This document shows positions 36,254 to 47,069 of a stretch of 64,000 bases of DNA, one piece after another. Below the pieces are notes generated by a model. That model was given only the letters and a program-made list of their open reading frames with translations, was not told the origin of the DNA and did not search any database. The position numbers and the translations under genes are program-made. This DNA comes from Diplocarpon mali. Its lineage: Eukaryota > Ascomycota > Leotiomycetes > Helotiales > Drepanopezizaceae. The stretch spans positions 62,001 to 126,000 of the forward strand of contig JAENRP010000104.1 in NCBI GenBank assembly GCA_024741835.1, written 5' to 3'. How positions within the stretch are numbered: the stretch's first letter is position 1; every line of letters starts with the position of its first letter.

Positions 36254-37089
36254 CAACACGTATCTCTCTCTCTATACATCTCCATCGTTCATCGTTGATC
36301 GATCGGTAGACGCTCTCTTCACCCACAGCGACACCGTCGCTTCCGAGCCCGAGCTCCGCACCTCTCTGTCCCTTGTGACAGCGCGTGCAGTTCCATGCCC
36401 TCCCGAGTGTGGACCGACAGCTGCGGACGTTGCTGCTTCGCTGATGATGGCCGGCGGAAGGGGGCTTTCGTCGACGAGACAGAGAGAGGCGAGATGGGCA
36501 AGATCCTACAAACCACCCACACCCACACATCTGAATATACATCCCCAACCCCCATGCCGCAAGATCCTCTCCCCTCCGACCCCCGCCGACCTACAATCAA
36601 GCCCGTAGCCCGCCGGCGCCATCTCCGTGCGCTGCATCGGCTGCTGATCACCTACCTAGGGAGCGAGTGAGGGAAGCGGAAGCGGAAGCGCCGGGTCGGA
36701 GCGAGGCCCGGGTCAACGCTGCTCCTCCCGGGACTGATCTTTCGCCTCCCTGAGCTCACGAGGGAAGAGATGAAAAGAGGGGATGGGCGTTGGGGCATGA
36801 AACTTCAGCTTCCATGTTTTGGCACGGCAATACACAGCATGCAAGCCCGGCCATCACCTGCCTTCAGTGGTAACACGGATTATTGCGACCTATATAGCCT
36901 GCAAATCGGATCCCCCGCACCGGTCAGGCGGCAGGAGAGCCCGCGCAGGACCTCCATACCCGCCGCCCCCGCCACCACGCAACAGAGGAGAAGAATATCG
37001 CCGGTAGCCCAGACACCCCGAACCCCAAGGCCCTCCCCCAAAACGCCCCAACGCGAGTGCCAGAAACCCGAGCACGGCCGTGTTCCCCT
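36254..37089. other. GC-rich intergenic
   Basis: No convincing gene. Several open frames on both strands reflect GC richness. The right end is the 3' region of the GH76 gene. Confidence 0.45.
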
Positions 37090-38718
37090 CTACGCCATCT
37101 TCTCGTCTGGCATGCTCACCCACACCAGGCCAGCGAGTACGGCTGCAATCACGATCGCGGTCAGAATCCCGGCTCCGGCCTTGTCTCCCGCCGACTTCGG
37201 ATCCTTCGCATTCGGGTCCTGGCTCGACGAGTCCCCGGTGCCAGCGGTCGGGTTCCCCACACTCGTGCCGCCGGTCGAGTTGGTCAGCGGGTCCTTGGCT
37301 TTCTGGATCAGGTTGCTGGTAATGACCTCCAACGCTGCCATCTGCTGCCCGACGCCCGACGTGCCGTCCCACGTCGAGTTCTCCGACCAGCTGAGCCCGC
37401 ACATGCGGCCGGCGCCCTGGGGCTTGTCGGCGGGCGAGCCGGAGCATTGGAGCGCCGCGGCCCGGGCGGAGGTCTGCAAGGCGGCGATCACCCGATCGTA
37501 GGTGAAGGGGGCGAACTTCGTCGTGGCGGCCATCCAGCGGGTGAGGTAGGCCTTGTAGGAGAACATGTCGATGGTGCAGTGCACGAGGGCCGCTTCGCAG
37601 GCCACCTCGTAGGCGATGCCTTCTGGGAAGAAGACGTTGATGGTCTGGTTGAGGAGACCGTTGACTCGGGTCTCCCAGACGGCGCTGCCGTTCGTCTGTG
37701 GGGATCAGCGGCGGCCGGGGAGGCGAGACGGCGCGGGTGCACACTCACCTGCTTGTACATGGCGGCTGCTCCGAGCAGGAAGACGCCCGCATTGTACGAG
37801 AACTGGGGCTTTCTGATCTCGGTACACGTCTTGTCGGAGGCGATGGGGACCCCGTCGAAAATGTTGTAGCTGTCATCGATCAGGTGTACACTCTCCATCC
37901 AGTCCCAGATCTTCGAGGCTTCGTCAGCATACGTCGCGTTACCCGTATAGACGGCGAGGCGAGCGGCGATGTTGAAGAAGCAGCCATTGGCGATGGAGTT
38001 CTTGTAGTCGTACCCGTTGAGGAACGAGTACGCTTGCCACCGTAGCCCCCCTCCACAGACATCGTCGACCTTTTGGAGCTGCGTATTGTATACCGCCTGG
38101 GCGAGTGCCAACCATTGCGGCTTGTCGGGGGGTGGGTCTGGGAATCCCAACTCGGCCGCCGTCATCGCGGACATGCCCCAGAAGCCTGGGGAGATCAGCC
38201 GCTGATCACGTGGCGCCTTTCCAAGACATGCTTCAAACGTTCTCCGGGCTGCTGCTTACCTTGGTCGTCGTTTCCCATGCCGGTCGTCTGGTTCTGAGGG
38301 AGATAGTCGGCGTTCTCTCCGACTTGGAATTCCAGCCCTTGCGATACCACGGCATTGTAGGTCGTGTCACCGGTGTAATACCAGTAATCGATCAAGCTTC
38401 CCCACATGGCTCCGGCCTCCCACCAGAAATACCCGGCGTTCAAGACGTTGGGATTTGGAGGTGGCCCAGGCAGCTGCCCGGGAATCTGACCCGAGAGGTT
38501 GCCCGTGTAGTAGGTCATCATATCATAAGCAATAGTCTTTGCTACCGACTTGATGGAATCTGCACCGCGAGTTAGCAAACGTGTAGCCGAGTGATCCCCT
38601 CGTCCCGGACGGAATGCCGCAAGTCACCTTCTGACGAGAGATCGAGATCGAGGCCGGCGACTCCGTTACTGTATGCACAGAGCGCCAGTACCAACGAGGA
38701 TATCGTGAAGCGGGCCAT
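37090..38718 (-). CDS. GH76 cell-wall alpha-1,6-mannosidase/transglycosidase (Dfg5/Dcw1 type)
   Basis: Glycoside hydrolase family 76 enzyme thought to attach GPI-proteins or mannan to the wall. Exons (minus) 38718-38628, 38559-38260, 38185-37749 and 37695-37090, about 477 residues; introns 68, 74 and 53 bp. Signal peptide at residues 1-23. Family motifs: [20 protein letters not shown], the adjacent catalytic aspartates in GNDDQGFWG (spanning an intron), [37 protein letters not shown] and CGLSW. A Ser/Thr/Asp-rich stretch and a terminal hydrophobic segment ([17 protein letters not shown]) suggest GPI anchoring or a membrane tail, although six polar residues follow the hydrophobic run. The start ATG at 38718 directly precedes the signal peptide. 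Large antisense open frames across this gene are shadows of its GC-rich codons. Confidence 0.92.
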
Positions 38719-39582
38719 GGTCTGATCTGGAAGTGATCTGGAGTGATCGGTTCCGTTCAAAGCATTATTCGCTCTCGATGCCCCAGACGAACGAGCGAAT
38801 CCGGAGGTGGAGGGGGGGAATTAGGATTCGCGACCAGGACGTGGAGTTGCAATTGTCGCGATACAGCGGGTCGTCTAAGGGGGGAGGGAGTGAGAGCAGA
38901 TTCGCCTCCTGGGGACGGGCGTAAAGCAAGACCGGGCCTTAGATAATCACTAACGGAGGGGCGCCGATACAGAGTGGCCCGAGCGCGCTTGGATAGAGCA
39001 ACACCCAAGCGCCAAGATGACGGGACAAGGCTCTGGGCCTGATGCTTGAAATCATATGGACAGGTGATATTGGCACGGCGGAGGGTGCGGCTAGCGAGCG
39101 AGCTTCCATGCACCACGGACCCACGAAGCGTCGCGCCCGATCGGGCTGGAGTTGAATTGACGTGGACGGCTGGGGGTCTGCACGGATCTTGAATCCGACC
39201 GGCTGGCTCTCCCTGGATGCGGAGGAGGATGGAGATGGCGATGAAGGCGGAGGGAAGCGGAACGCTCGAAGATGGGGAGGGATGCCGGAGAGGCAACGGA
39301 TCGTCGGACTGATGATCGAGTGCCGGCGCCGAGGACAAAGGGTGTTGGGAGAGAACGACGCAGGCGGTCGAGTCCGTCCATGTTCCTGCGGGGAGAAAGC
39401 TTCTACACACCAATGCCCAGGGGCCGACGGTCCGACGGGGGGCGAGTAAATTCGATTTGCGTGTACTTGGTATAATTACACGGATTTCCGTAAACGCAAT
39501 CTGTGCGCGATTCTCCAAGTCTCTATCGACAGGGGCTTTGACTAGGGGGTCCTACCGATGATATACTTCGTACAGGGTGTAA
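38719..39582. promoter_or_regulatory. GH76 upstream region
   Basis: GC-rich; a long minus-strand open frame (38757-39518) has low-complexity composition and no family resemblance, so it is not called. Presumably leader and promoter of the GH76 gene. Confidence 0.4.
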
Positions 39583-39828
39583 TAATCTGAGGTTCCCTGT
39601 CTGTGCACACTAGATTCTTAGCAATGCTGCTTTTATTGAATTCCTTAGTATTTTATATAGCCAACTTTTGCGTCAATCACTGCTCTACATCTATTTGGCA
39701 TTTCCCTAATCAAATCTCTAATTATCTGAACTGTTATTGATTCCTAAGCTTCAAATACCCCCTGTCGAAACCCCTGCACAAAAGAGAGTTCTAGTATAGC
39801 GCACAGACAGAAAACCTCAAATTATTTC
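39583..39828 (-). mobile_element. Tc1/mariner-derived inverted-repeat element with transposase C-terminus
   Basis: Imperfect terminal inverted repeats of about 33 bp (39583-39615, AATAATCTGAGGTTCCCTGT... and its complement at about 39793-39828) bound about 245 bp. Inside, the minus strand from about 39790 to the TAA at 39645 reads the C-terminus of a Tc1/mariner transposase: IREMPNRCRAVIDAKVGYIKY with a TAG upstream where Trp is usual. The left flank CTTCGTACAGGGTGTAATAAT continues the similarity seen beside the 7.6-kb element, so the full terminus may begin near 39565. Size and layout match the element at 7616-7866. Confidence 0.75.
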
Positions 39829-39914
39829 CCCACGGACTATGTAACAATGCTCATACGCCGCTATTTACCCTGACAAATGACGCTTTCAAGACAGAACCCA
39901 GATTTCGCAGACCG

Positions 39915-40168
39915 ATGCCCAAGACTCCGAGACGACACCCTTCCTCGGCCGCACGGTTAGGCTATTACACGCATCATTTTGACGCTGGGCTGAGTCGAGA
40001 CGAGATTGGTCTTTCACTGGAAGGATCTCAGAGGTGATTCGGGAAATGCTAGCAAGGTACGAGGTAGTGATTGAAGCTGACGGGGCGTATACAAAATACC
40101 AGGGTAGAGAAGCAAAGCGGCAATGCCAAGTATCTCGAGTGCACGGCCTAGAAGTATAGAATCATTAC
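39915..40168 (+). mobile_element. Internally deleted Tc1/mariner transposase copy
   Basis: Plus-strand ATG at 39915 begins a transposase N-terminus (MPKTPRRHPSSAARLGYY, then FDAGLSRDEIGLSLEG), stops at a TGA near 40034, and the next bases read, in an adjacent frame, the transposase C-terminus VIREMLARYEVVIEADGAYT-KY. The whole catalytic core (DDE region) is missing. The 3' end to about 40168 is similar to the right arm of the 7.6-kb element and, inverted, to the left arm of the neighbouring element at 39583. It thus lies head to head with that element. Confidence 0.7.
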
Positions 40169-41676
40169 CCATCCTTCACAGTTCACAGGACCATCGATTC
40201 CGCGGCCCTGTGGCGCAAGCTCACGAGCGAGGTCTTTCGCAGGAGGTTTGAAAGCCGCACGGCCGGCCATTCTTTCTCCTTGCGAGGAGGGAGTAAGTCG
40301 GTCGGTCGTCTTGCCAGGTTCGCTGCGACAGGTCACCAAGGAAGCGCAAGGCCCGGCATGGTCGCAAGCTTGAACGGCTCCACTGGTGAGATTTGGCGTT
40401 TGCTCTCTTCTCGAGGTGGCTGGAGCTGAACTCCCCTGGCGACGGGGTGCAGATCGGGAGGTTTTTGGCCCCGTTGGCCCCTGTTCCGGGCAGGGAAAAA
40501 AGGGGGAGGATAGCAGGTGTAGCTACCAGCCTTCCCTAGAGGTCCCAACGAGCAAAGTGGCTCGTACAGGCATTTCAGCAGTCAGGAGTCGGGGAGTTGG
40601 GAGTCGGTAGCCGTGCCTACGGTAAGACTCGTCGGATGCGAGCAAGCAGGACCGCCGTCGTGGTCTCGGCTTCCACGGTGGAAGAGGAGTCAGGGGACCG
40701 ACGGCCACGTCTTCATCCTTGTCTCGGTCTCGCTCCTGGTTCCTGTCCTTGCGTAGGAGGCGAGCGTGCACCGTCGTCCCAGCCCGCATCAATCGACTCG
40801 GTTCTTTCGGGGGGGCAGAAAAAGGCGGTGGCCATGGAAACCCCTCGGGTTGTGGCATCTTCCCGACTTGTTCCCCGGGTTTGTGGATTTAGAGTCACTA
40901 TAAGCTTTTCTTCATCTATAAAGCGGCGGGACGAGTCATACCAAGCAGCGCACACGGACCCCACACACAAGTGCTGCTCCTGGCCGTGCATTTGCCCGCT
41001 GAGATGGCGGCTGGAATCTTCACTCGTTCTTCGCCCGACATCTGCTCGTTACCCTTGCTGCCTGAGCTAACGAGCTATATCCATCGTGGGAGCCCCAGGC
41101 AGAGACCGAACATACTTAGTATCCCTCGCGTTCCGTTCCGCGCCTGGCCCCATCACTCATTCATCCATCCATCCACCCCAGGACTATCCATCTTCCTCTC
41201 ATTCTGTCCTCGAACCTACGAAAAACCTCGCCGCCTCCCCTCCCCTCCCCTCCCCTCCCCTCCACCGCGACATGACGACGCGCTTTGTTGTTTCCTGAAA
41301 TCCTGCTCGCAGTCTCACCCGCCAGCCAGACTTTTCTCCCACCCTACGCGCGGCACGCCACCCTGGCCCCACGCTTACCTCACCTCCCCTTCTTCTCCGT
41401 CGCGGGCCCTTGTCCCACCTCTCCATCTTTAACCCTCCGACAACCACGACTTTCTCCCATAAACAGGTCCTACTTCTGTTATGCTCAGGGGACTAGCATT
41501 TTCATAAGCAGGGCCTGGAAGATCAATACACCATACGACATTCGCTACTCCCCACGCTCGTTCCTGGATTGAGGAAGGCAGACCACGCACCGCTCCNCCC
41601 CACCCCCACCATCCCCAGATCATCCTTCAACCCACCCCAGTGAATCCTCACCCCTCGTCTCCCACATCTCGTCGCC
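40169..41676. promoter_or_regulatory. FLC-gene upstream region and leader
   Basis: Pyrimidine-rich from about 41150 to the ATG (CCTCC runs, CCCCTCCCCT repeats at 41237-41260, CATCCATCCATCC at 41160-41176), as is common in strongly expressed fungal genes. One ambiguous base (N) is at 41597. No other gene recognised. Confidence 0.5.
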
Positions 41677-43779
41677 ATGCGCCTCTACAAATCATCGTCG
41701 TCGGCCTCGTCCTCCTCCTATGGCACCGTCTTCGCCCTCTTACTTGCCTTGACGACACTCGCCTCGGCCCAGCGAGTTTTCCAGTCGACCTCGCTGGAGG
41801 TATGCCAGGATGACTCGAAGATTACGGCCAGCCTCTTCAACGTCGTCTTCACCCCCGGGAACCAGACCCTATCGGTCAAGGTTCAGGCCGAGTCAACAGT
41901 GAGCGGGAATGTCACGTTCAAGGTCAAGGCCGACGCATACGGCTACACCTTTCTCCGCGAGACCTTGGATCCATGTACATACGAGGGCCTCACCACCCTG
42001 TGTCCGCTGGACCAGGTCGAGATCGGATTCGACGAGACCTTCTCGAACATATCGACCAGTCTCATTGGCGATATCCCCGGCATCGCCTACACCATCCCGG
42101 ATCTAGATGCCGTGGTGACCGTCAACATGTACCAGATGGACAACCCGAGAGTCAGCGTGGGATGTGTGCAGGTCCGCCTGTCGAATCGCAAGACCGTCAA
42201 TCAGCTCGGGGTCAAGTGGGGCACCGCAGCGATCGCGATCCTAGGCCTGTTGGCATCGGCCATCGTGTCTGGACTTGGACATACCAACACCGCCGCGCAT
42301 GTGTCTCTCTATGCGACGGCGCTGTTTAGCTACTTCCAGAATATCGGCATCATTGGTCTCACGGCCGTGAATCTCCCGCCGATCGTTGTCGCGTGGACCC
42401 AGGACTTTGTTTGGTCGCTTGGGGTGATCCGAGTTACGTTTCTGCAGAAGTTCGCCACATGGTACCTGCGCTCCACGGGAGGGAAAGCAACCAGCATCCT
42501 CACTACCCTGGGGACCAAGTCGGTTCAGGTCGCAAAGCGGAGCCTGGGGGACAGCAATGCGCTGGTCGGGGCCGCAAATGCCATCTATCGACGAACACAG
42601 ACGGTCGCTGCGACTCCGGGCGGGGCATACATCGTGACCGGCATCCAGCGAGTCGCATTCCTCGCCCCGATGGAGCCCACCAACCTCTTCTTCACCTGCA
42701 TCACCTTCTACTTCATCTTTGTCATCTTCACGCTCCTGGTCATTTGGCTCTTCCGAGTGTTCTGCGACCTCGCTATCCGCGCGCAGTGGCTGGAGAGTCA
42801 GAACAACAAATTCCAAGACTTCCACGACAACTGGCGCATCATGATGAAGGGCACCATCTTCCGCCTCATACTCATCGGCTACCCGCCGATGATGATCTTC
42901 TCGCTCTGGGAGTTCGTGCAGGTCGACTCGCCAGCCGAAGTCGTCCTGGCAATCTTGTTGTTCTTTGGCACGAGCGGGGCTCTGGGCCTGGCAGCCTTCC
43001 ACGTGATCACGCTCGCCAGGCGCTCCGCGCAGCAGCACAATACCCCGGCCTACCTCCTCTACACGAGCGCCATAACCCTCAAGAAATGGGGTTTCCTGTT
43101 CATCCAATTCCGCGCCTCGGCATACTGGTACATCGTCCCGACCCTTGCCTACGTTGTCTTGAAGGCCTTCTTCATCGGCTTGGCTCAGGGCTCGGGAACC
43201 GCGCAAGCCATAGCCCTCGTGCTGATCGAAGCCGCCGCCCTCATCGGGGTCTCCGTCATCCGGCCCTTTATGGATAAAACCAGCAACAGCATGGGCATCG
43301 CAATCTGTGTCGTCCAGTTCCTCAACGCCGTCCTCCTCCTCATTTTCACTGATATCTTCGACGGTCCCGGCCTGCTCATCGGTGTCTGCGGGGTCGTCTT
43401 CTTCTTCCTCAACATCGTCTTTGCGCTTGTGCTCCTCCTCATCGTCCTCATTGCGTCTACGCTCTCCATCGTCCGCAGCGACCCCGAGACGCGGTACCAG
43501 CCCATGGCTGACAACCGCGGCTCCTTCATCAAGTCCCAGACGGCCCTCACAACCGAACTCGACATGCTAGCCGCGACTGCACGCGGAGATCCAGACGGGT
43601 ACAACAAGGAGGCGCGGCATACGAGCCTATCTCCCATCGATACGAAGAGGGCAAGCCATCTCCGCGATCCGAGCGTGAGTCCCTCCCGGGATGAGCAGAA
43701 CGAGGAGGCGGGGTGGAGGCCGTCGACGCCGCGGATCAGTTCGGGTAGCGACGCGAGGAGCTCCCGGCGGTCAGGCTGA
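41677..43779 (+). CDS. FLC/TRP-like membrane protein with ML-like domain
   Basis: Fungal TRP-like/flavin-carrier family (PF14558 ML-like + PF06011), related to yeast Flc1-3, which act in ER/Golgi FAD transport, calcium homeostasis and cell-wall maintenance. Single exon, 700 residues, usual length for the family. Signal peptide at residues 1-31 (cleavage near ASA-QR). The lumenal ML-like domain spans about 32-180 with paired cysteines (EVCQDD, DPCTYEGLTTLCPLD, VGCVQ). About nine membrane segments follow between residues 185 and 600 (for example GTAAIAILGLLASAIVSGL, FFTCITFYFIFVIFTLLVIW, VCGVVFFFLNIVFALVLLL). The Ser/Arg-rich cytosolic tail looks disordered. Strong GC codon bias and pyrimidine-rich leader suggest high expression. 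Large reverse-strand open frames here are shadows. Confidence 0.9.
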   Translation: MRLYKSSSSASSSSYGTVFALLLALTTLASAQRVFQSTSLEVCQDDSKITASLFNVVFTPGNQTLSVKVQAESTVSGNVTFKVKADAYGYTFLRETLDPCTYEGLTTLCPLDQVEIGFDETFSNISTSLIGDIPGIAYTIPDLDAVVTVNMYQMDNPRVSVGCVQVRLSNRKTVNQLGVKWGTAAIAILGLLASAIVSGLGHTNTAAHVSLYATALFSYFQNIGIIGLTAVNLPPIVVAWTQDFVWSLGVIRVTFLQKFATWYLRSTGGKATSILTTLGTKSVQVAKRSLGDSNALVGAANAIYRRTQTVAATPGGAYIVTGIQRVAFLAPMEPTNLFFTCITFYFIFVIFTLLVIWLFRVFCDLAIRAQWLESQNNKFQDFHDNWRIMMKGTIFRLILIGYPPMMIFSLWEFVQVDSPAEVVLAILLFFGTSGALGLAAFHVITLARRSAQQHNTPAYLLYTSAITLKKWGFLFIQFRASAYWYIVPTLAYVVLKAFFIGLAQGSGTAQAIALVLIEAAALIGVSVIRPFMDKTSNSMGIAICVVQFLNAVLLLIFTDIFDGPGLLIGVCGVVFFFLNIVFALVLLLIVLIASTLSIVRSDPETRYQPMADNRGSFIKSQTALTTELDMLAATARGDPDGYNKEARHTSLSPIDTKRASHLRDPSVSPSRDEQNEEAGWRPSTPRISSGSDARSSRRSG

Positions 43780-44868
43780 GAGCAAGGCTGGTCGGACGGC
43801 TGGGTACGTATATATGCCATTATGTTGATATTGGGAAGGGGAATCTTGGTTCGGTCTTGGTGGGTTGGTTATTTTCGTGCATCGGCATCGGGTTGGCGTT
43901 GATCAGGGAATGAGCAGAGACCTTCTCTCGCTCGGAGAACCGACTATCTAGAATATAGTGCTAATGCTGTAACTTGTAATACACTGCCGTCGTGCTCCTC
44001 GACTCCCCCGTCTCGTCATTCCAGCGGGTGTGATGCCAGCTCGGGTGATGTCCTTGTGCTCGCTTATGCCTCTTTTTTATATACGTTGATACTTTGACGT
44101 CTACTCGGACTCGTCTACGCTCGCCATGTGCACGGTCACGCGTGCCTGTTGCCTGTGCCTGTGCCTGTTGCCTGTGCCTGTGCCTGCGCCTGTGCCTCTA
44201 CAGGGCACCAGTCTCGACAGCATGGACCCGTCGATCCGCACACACGTCGACACACGGGACGTAGGAAAACGCAGACCCCGCCCCCCCCCTCCTCGGCTAG
44301 CGAGAGGAGGGGCCCGCGACGCCAGGGAAGGGCAGGAAGGGGAGCCGGGCGAGTCTGTCTGGCTTGCGTGCCTAGCGAGCGGGTCTACTTGCTGGAGTGC
44401 GGAAGAAGGGAGTGCGGGAGAGGAAGAGGGAGAGGGAGAGGGAGAGGAAGAGGGAGAGGGAGAGGGAGAGGGAGAGGGAGAGGGAGAGGATAGGCTCAAG
44501 GTCATTGCCAAAAGCTAATCTTTGATTTGGAGTCCCGAGATATCTATCCGTTGCTTCATGTGTGATTGCTGCTCTGCTGGTATACCTGTCTAGGCTGGGC
44601 TGTTCATGTTCAAAAGGGCAGAAGTCGAGTTGCTCACAGCCTTGTTTGTGCAAGGCTCGTCGTCAATCCCCTGCGCCAGTCCTTGGGGCCGTGGAATGCT
44701 CGTGCTTTCACAAGTCAAGAATCACGCCAACGCGAGGATGTCTTGATATCAAAATCTGTGGATTGCTAAGTGTGTAAAATTTTCTACAAAATCTTAGAAT
44801 ACATACACCGGAAATTATATTATATTCATATATTCTTGGGCACGACAACACCTCTTTCAAGTCATTGC
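43780..44868. other. Intergenic with two microsatellites
   Basis: Holds a (TGTGCC/TGTTGCC)n run at about 44145-44205 and a (GAGAGG)n run at about 44415-44490. Open frames across them are low-complexity and not called. Confidence 0.6.
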
Positions 44869-46444
44869 TCACCCCGCGTCTCGCCGGCGCACAAAACAGG
44901 GCCAGCTATGCGGCGCCACGGTAAAGTAGTTCTCGTACTTCCACCCCTTCGCCGGCTCCACAAGCTCGATTTCGAAGTCGCGAATCATCATCGCAACCGT
45001 CTTGAAAACCTCCAGCCGCGCGAGGTTTTGCCCAGGACACTGGTTGTAGCCCGCGCCGAACGCGGCCATGCTGCTGTTCATGAGCGAGGCCTGGGCTGGG
45101 GAGGTGTCGAGCCAGCGCCGGGGATTGAAGGTCATGGCGTCGGGCCCAAAGACAGGGAGTCGATGAAGGGCCCATAAGTTGACTGAGAGGATCGTGCCGG
45201 CGGGGAATGTGCGGTCCAATATCGTCACGCCTTCCTGTGGCGCGATGCGCGTGAGGCCGAACCCGACGGGCGTGTGGAAGCGCAGGGTCTCTTTAACGCA
45301 GGCCTGCAAGACAGGGAGGTGCTGCGTCTCCTCGAGCGTCGGTACATCGCTGAGATGCGCGGCGTCGAGCTCCTTGCGTAGCAGTACGAGCATGGCCTGG
45401 TCGTGGAGAAGGTGGTATACGAAAGCCTGCAGCACGGAGCTCACGGTGTCCGAGCCAGCGCCCAGGTTACCTACGGCATTGGTCAGGATCTCGATCTCGT
45501 CCATGCGATCGGGGCGTTTGGCGAGCTGCAGCTTCCACTGCTCCAGCATGTCTTTGCGCACTTCCGTGTTCTGGGACCGCGACTTGATGGCCGCCATGCA
45601 GGTGTCGAACACGTGCATGGCGGGCGTGAGGTTGAAGAACTCGATCAAAGGGTTAGCGAGGAGGTAGTCGTGGGCCCAGGGGAAATGGCCCAGCACGGAA
45701 ATGTAGATGCGCAGGAAGACATTGTTGGCGACTGTGTCTCCGAGGTCTTTACCTGTTTCCAGGAAGCCGAAGCTTTGAGAGAAGGTCGCCTCGCCTAAGA
45801 TGTCGAAGGCGAGGTAGTTGAACCACTGTTCAAAAGCAACTGGCTGCTTGAGAGAACCTAGATTCTCAAGTTGGACTCGGAGGTGCTTCAGGGCCTGATC
45901 GATAAATGGCTCCGTCTTAATCACGTTCGTGGCTGAATACCCCGCGGCCAGGTTTTTGGCTTTCCGCACGTGTTCTTTGTAGCTGAGCTCAGCCATCTGG
46001 TTGACATATCGCTTGTCAGGCATGCTGAATATCGCGTATGTCGGTCCCTGCAAGCGTTAGATCAGATTGAGGCAATGAGAAGAGTGTGGTGGGAGTACTT
46101 TATCCATGTGTGACATGAGGACCGCCCGGATGGCCACCGGGTCGCAGATGCTGATCTCATTATGGCCAGTCCGAACAAACGTGCCTGATTTTGCCGATCA
46201 GCAGAGACTTCGGCTTCTCCGCCGAGCAGGGTGTTCGGGGCGCACCATGCTTCTGATGCTGCTCGATCACAGCAACTTCAATGTGCCCCTTCAGGGTGTG
46301 GTGGAGCTGCCAAAGCGAAGCAGAGAAGCTCGCAAAGAAAGGACCCGGAATACCGGCGAGAGGACTGAAGTACCTGCGACGCACCAGCACTGCGGTAAAA
46401 AGGATCGTTGCGGCAGCGAGTAGGCTCTGGAGGAGGGTGCTCAT
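44869..46444 (-). CDS. Cytochrome P450 monooxygenase
   Basis: Heme-thiolate monooxygenase. Exons (minus) 46444-46246, 46184-46099 and 46047-44869, about 487 residues; introns 61 and 51 bp. An N-terminal membrane anchor (LLAAATILFTAVLVRRR) precedes the Pro-rich hinge LAGIPGPFF. Helix I reads GAGSDTVSS, the ExxR helix KETLRF, the PERF-like FNPRRW, and the heme loop FGAGYNQCPGQNLA with Cys about residue 432. General look resembles fungal pisatin-demethylase/benzoate-hydroxylase-like P450s, but the CYP family cannot be fixed. I chose the ATG at 46444 because the frame upstream has no ATG before the anchor. It is transcribed divergently from a methyltransferase gene, sharing 625 bp. Confidence 0.92.
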
Positions 46445-47069
46445 GATGCATGCAAGGACTTTCCTGCTACACGCGGTCAATCGCTGCTCTTTGCGGCGCA
46501 AGGGCTAACGCCAGGACGTCGATGCCTGGTTTGCGAGGGGGGCATATGGATGACTGCATGAGGTGGACCGTCTGTTGTCCACCTCGTCCGACCCGTTCAA
46601 CACAGACAGGGGCGCGTGGATGGTGATGGTGATAGTGATGGAGATGTAGAGGGAGGGGTTGCAGGCAGATTTGGTAGATCTGTAAGTGACCAGTCACGTG
46701 ACTAATGGAGCTAACCGTAGTGCCGGGCAAGTACCGTAGGTAAGAGAGCGGAAGTTTTGTGAGCGTAAAGTCCCATCCTTGATTGCCACTTTTTACGGAG
46801 TGCTGTGGGGTAGAAGGTGGGTATGCTTATGTAAGGATTTCCACTGCTGGCCGCAAATCAGAATCATCCAAGACATGACGTAATCACTATGTATCCAAAC
46901 CCCCACCCCCTCCCCTCTCCCCCGCCCTCACCCCACCACCTCGGCGGTACAAGAACTACCTTCCTGTGCCCACTACCCACCCGCTCACCTGCAGGGCTGT
47001 TCGGCCCTCCGTCATGACAGGACTTGTATTGTCTGTCTACCGCAATCCACATCCACCGCGACCTCGACC
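46445..47069. promoter_or_regulatory. Bidirectional promoter between P450 and methyltransferase
   Basis: 625 bp between two divergent start codons, with no gene in it. CA/CT-rich stretch at 46895-46940. No regulator site is claimed. Confidence 0.5.

Noticed and set aside
36890..37869. Long open frames on both strands over the GH76 3' exons
   Set aside because: They are antisense or off-frame shadows of the GH76 coding sequence, which has clear family motifs.
38757..39518. 253-codon minus-strand open frame upstream of GH76
   Set aside because: Low-complexity Ser/Pro/Arg composition, no start context and no family resemblance; GC-rich chance openness.
39565..39580. loxP-like half-site (ATACTTCGTAYAG) next to the Tc1/mariner remnants
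   Set aside because: It is part of the homologous flank shared by the two element copies; no paired site or recombinase is present.
42241..43820. Large open frames in other frames within the FLC gene
   Set aside because: Shadows of strongly GC-biased codons in the 700-residue FLC frame.
44101..44518. Open frames across the TGTGCC and GAGAGG repeats
   Set aside because: Encode only repeat-derived dipeptide and tripeptide runs; no gene evidence.
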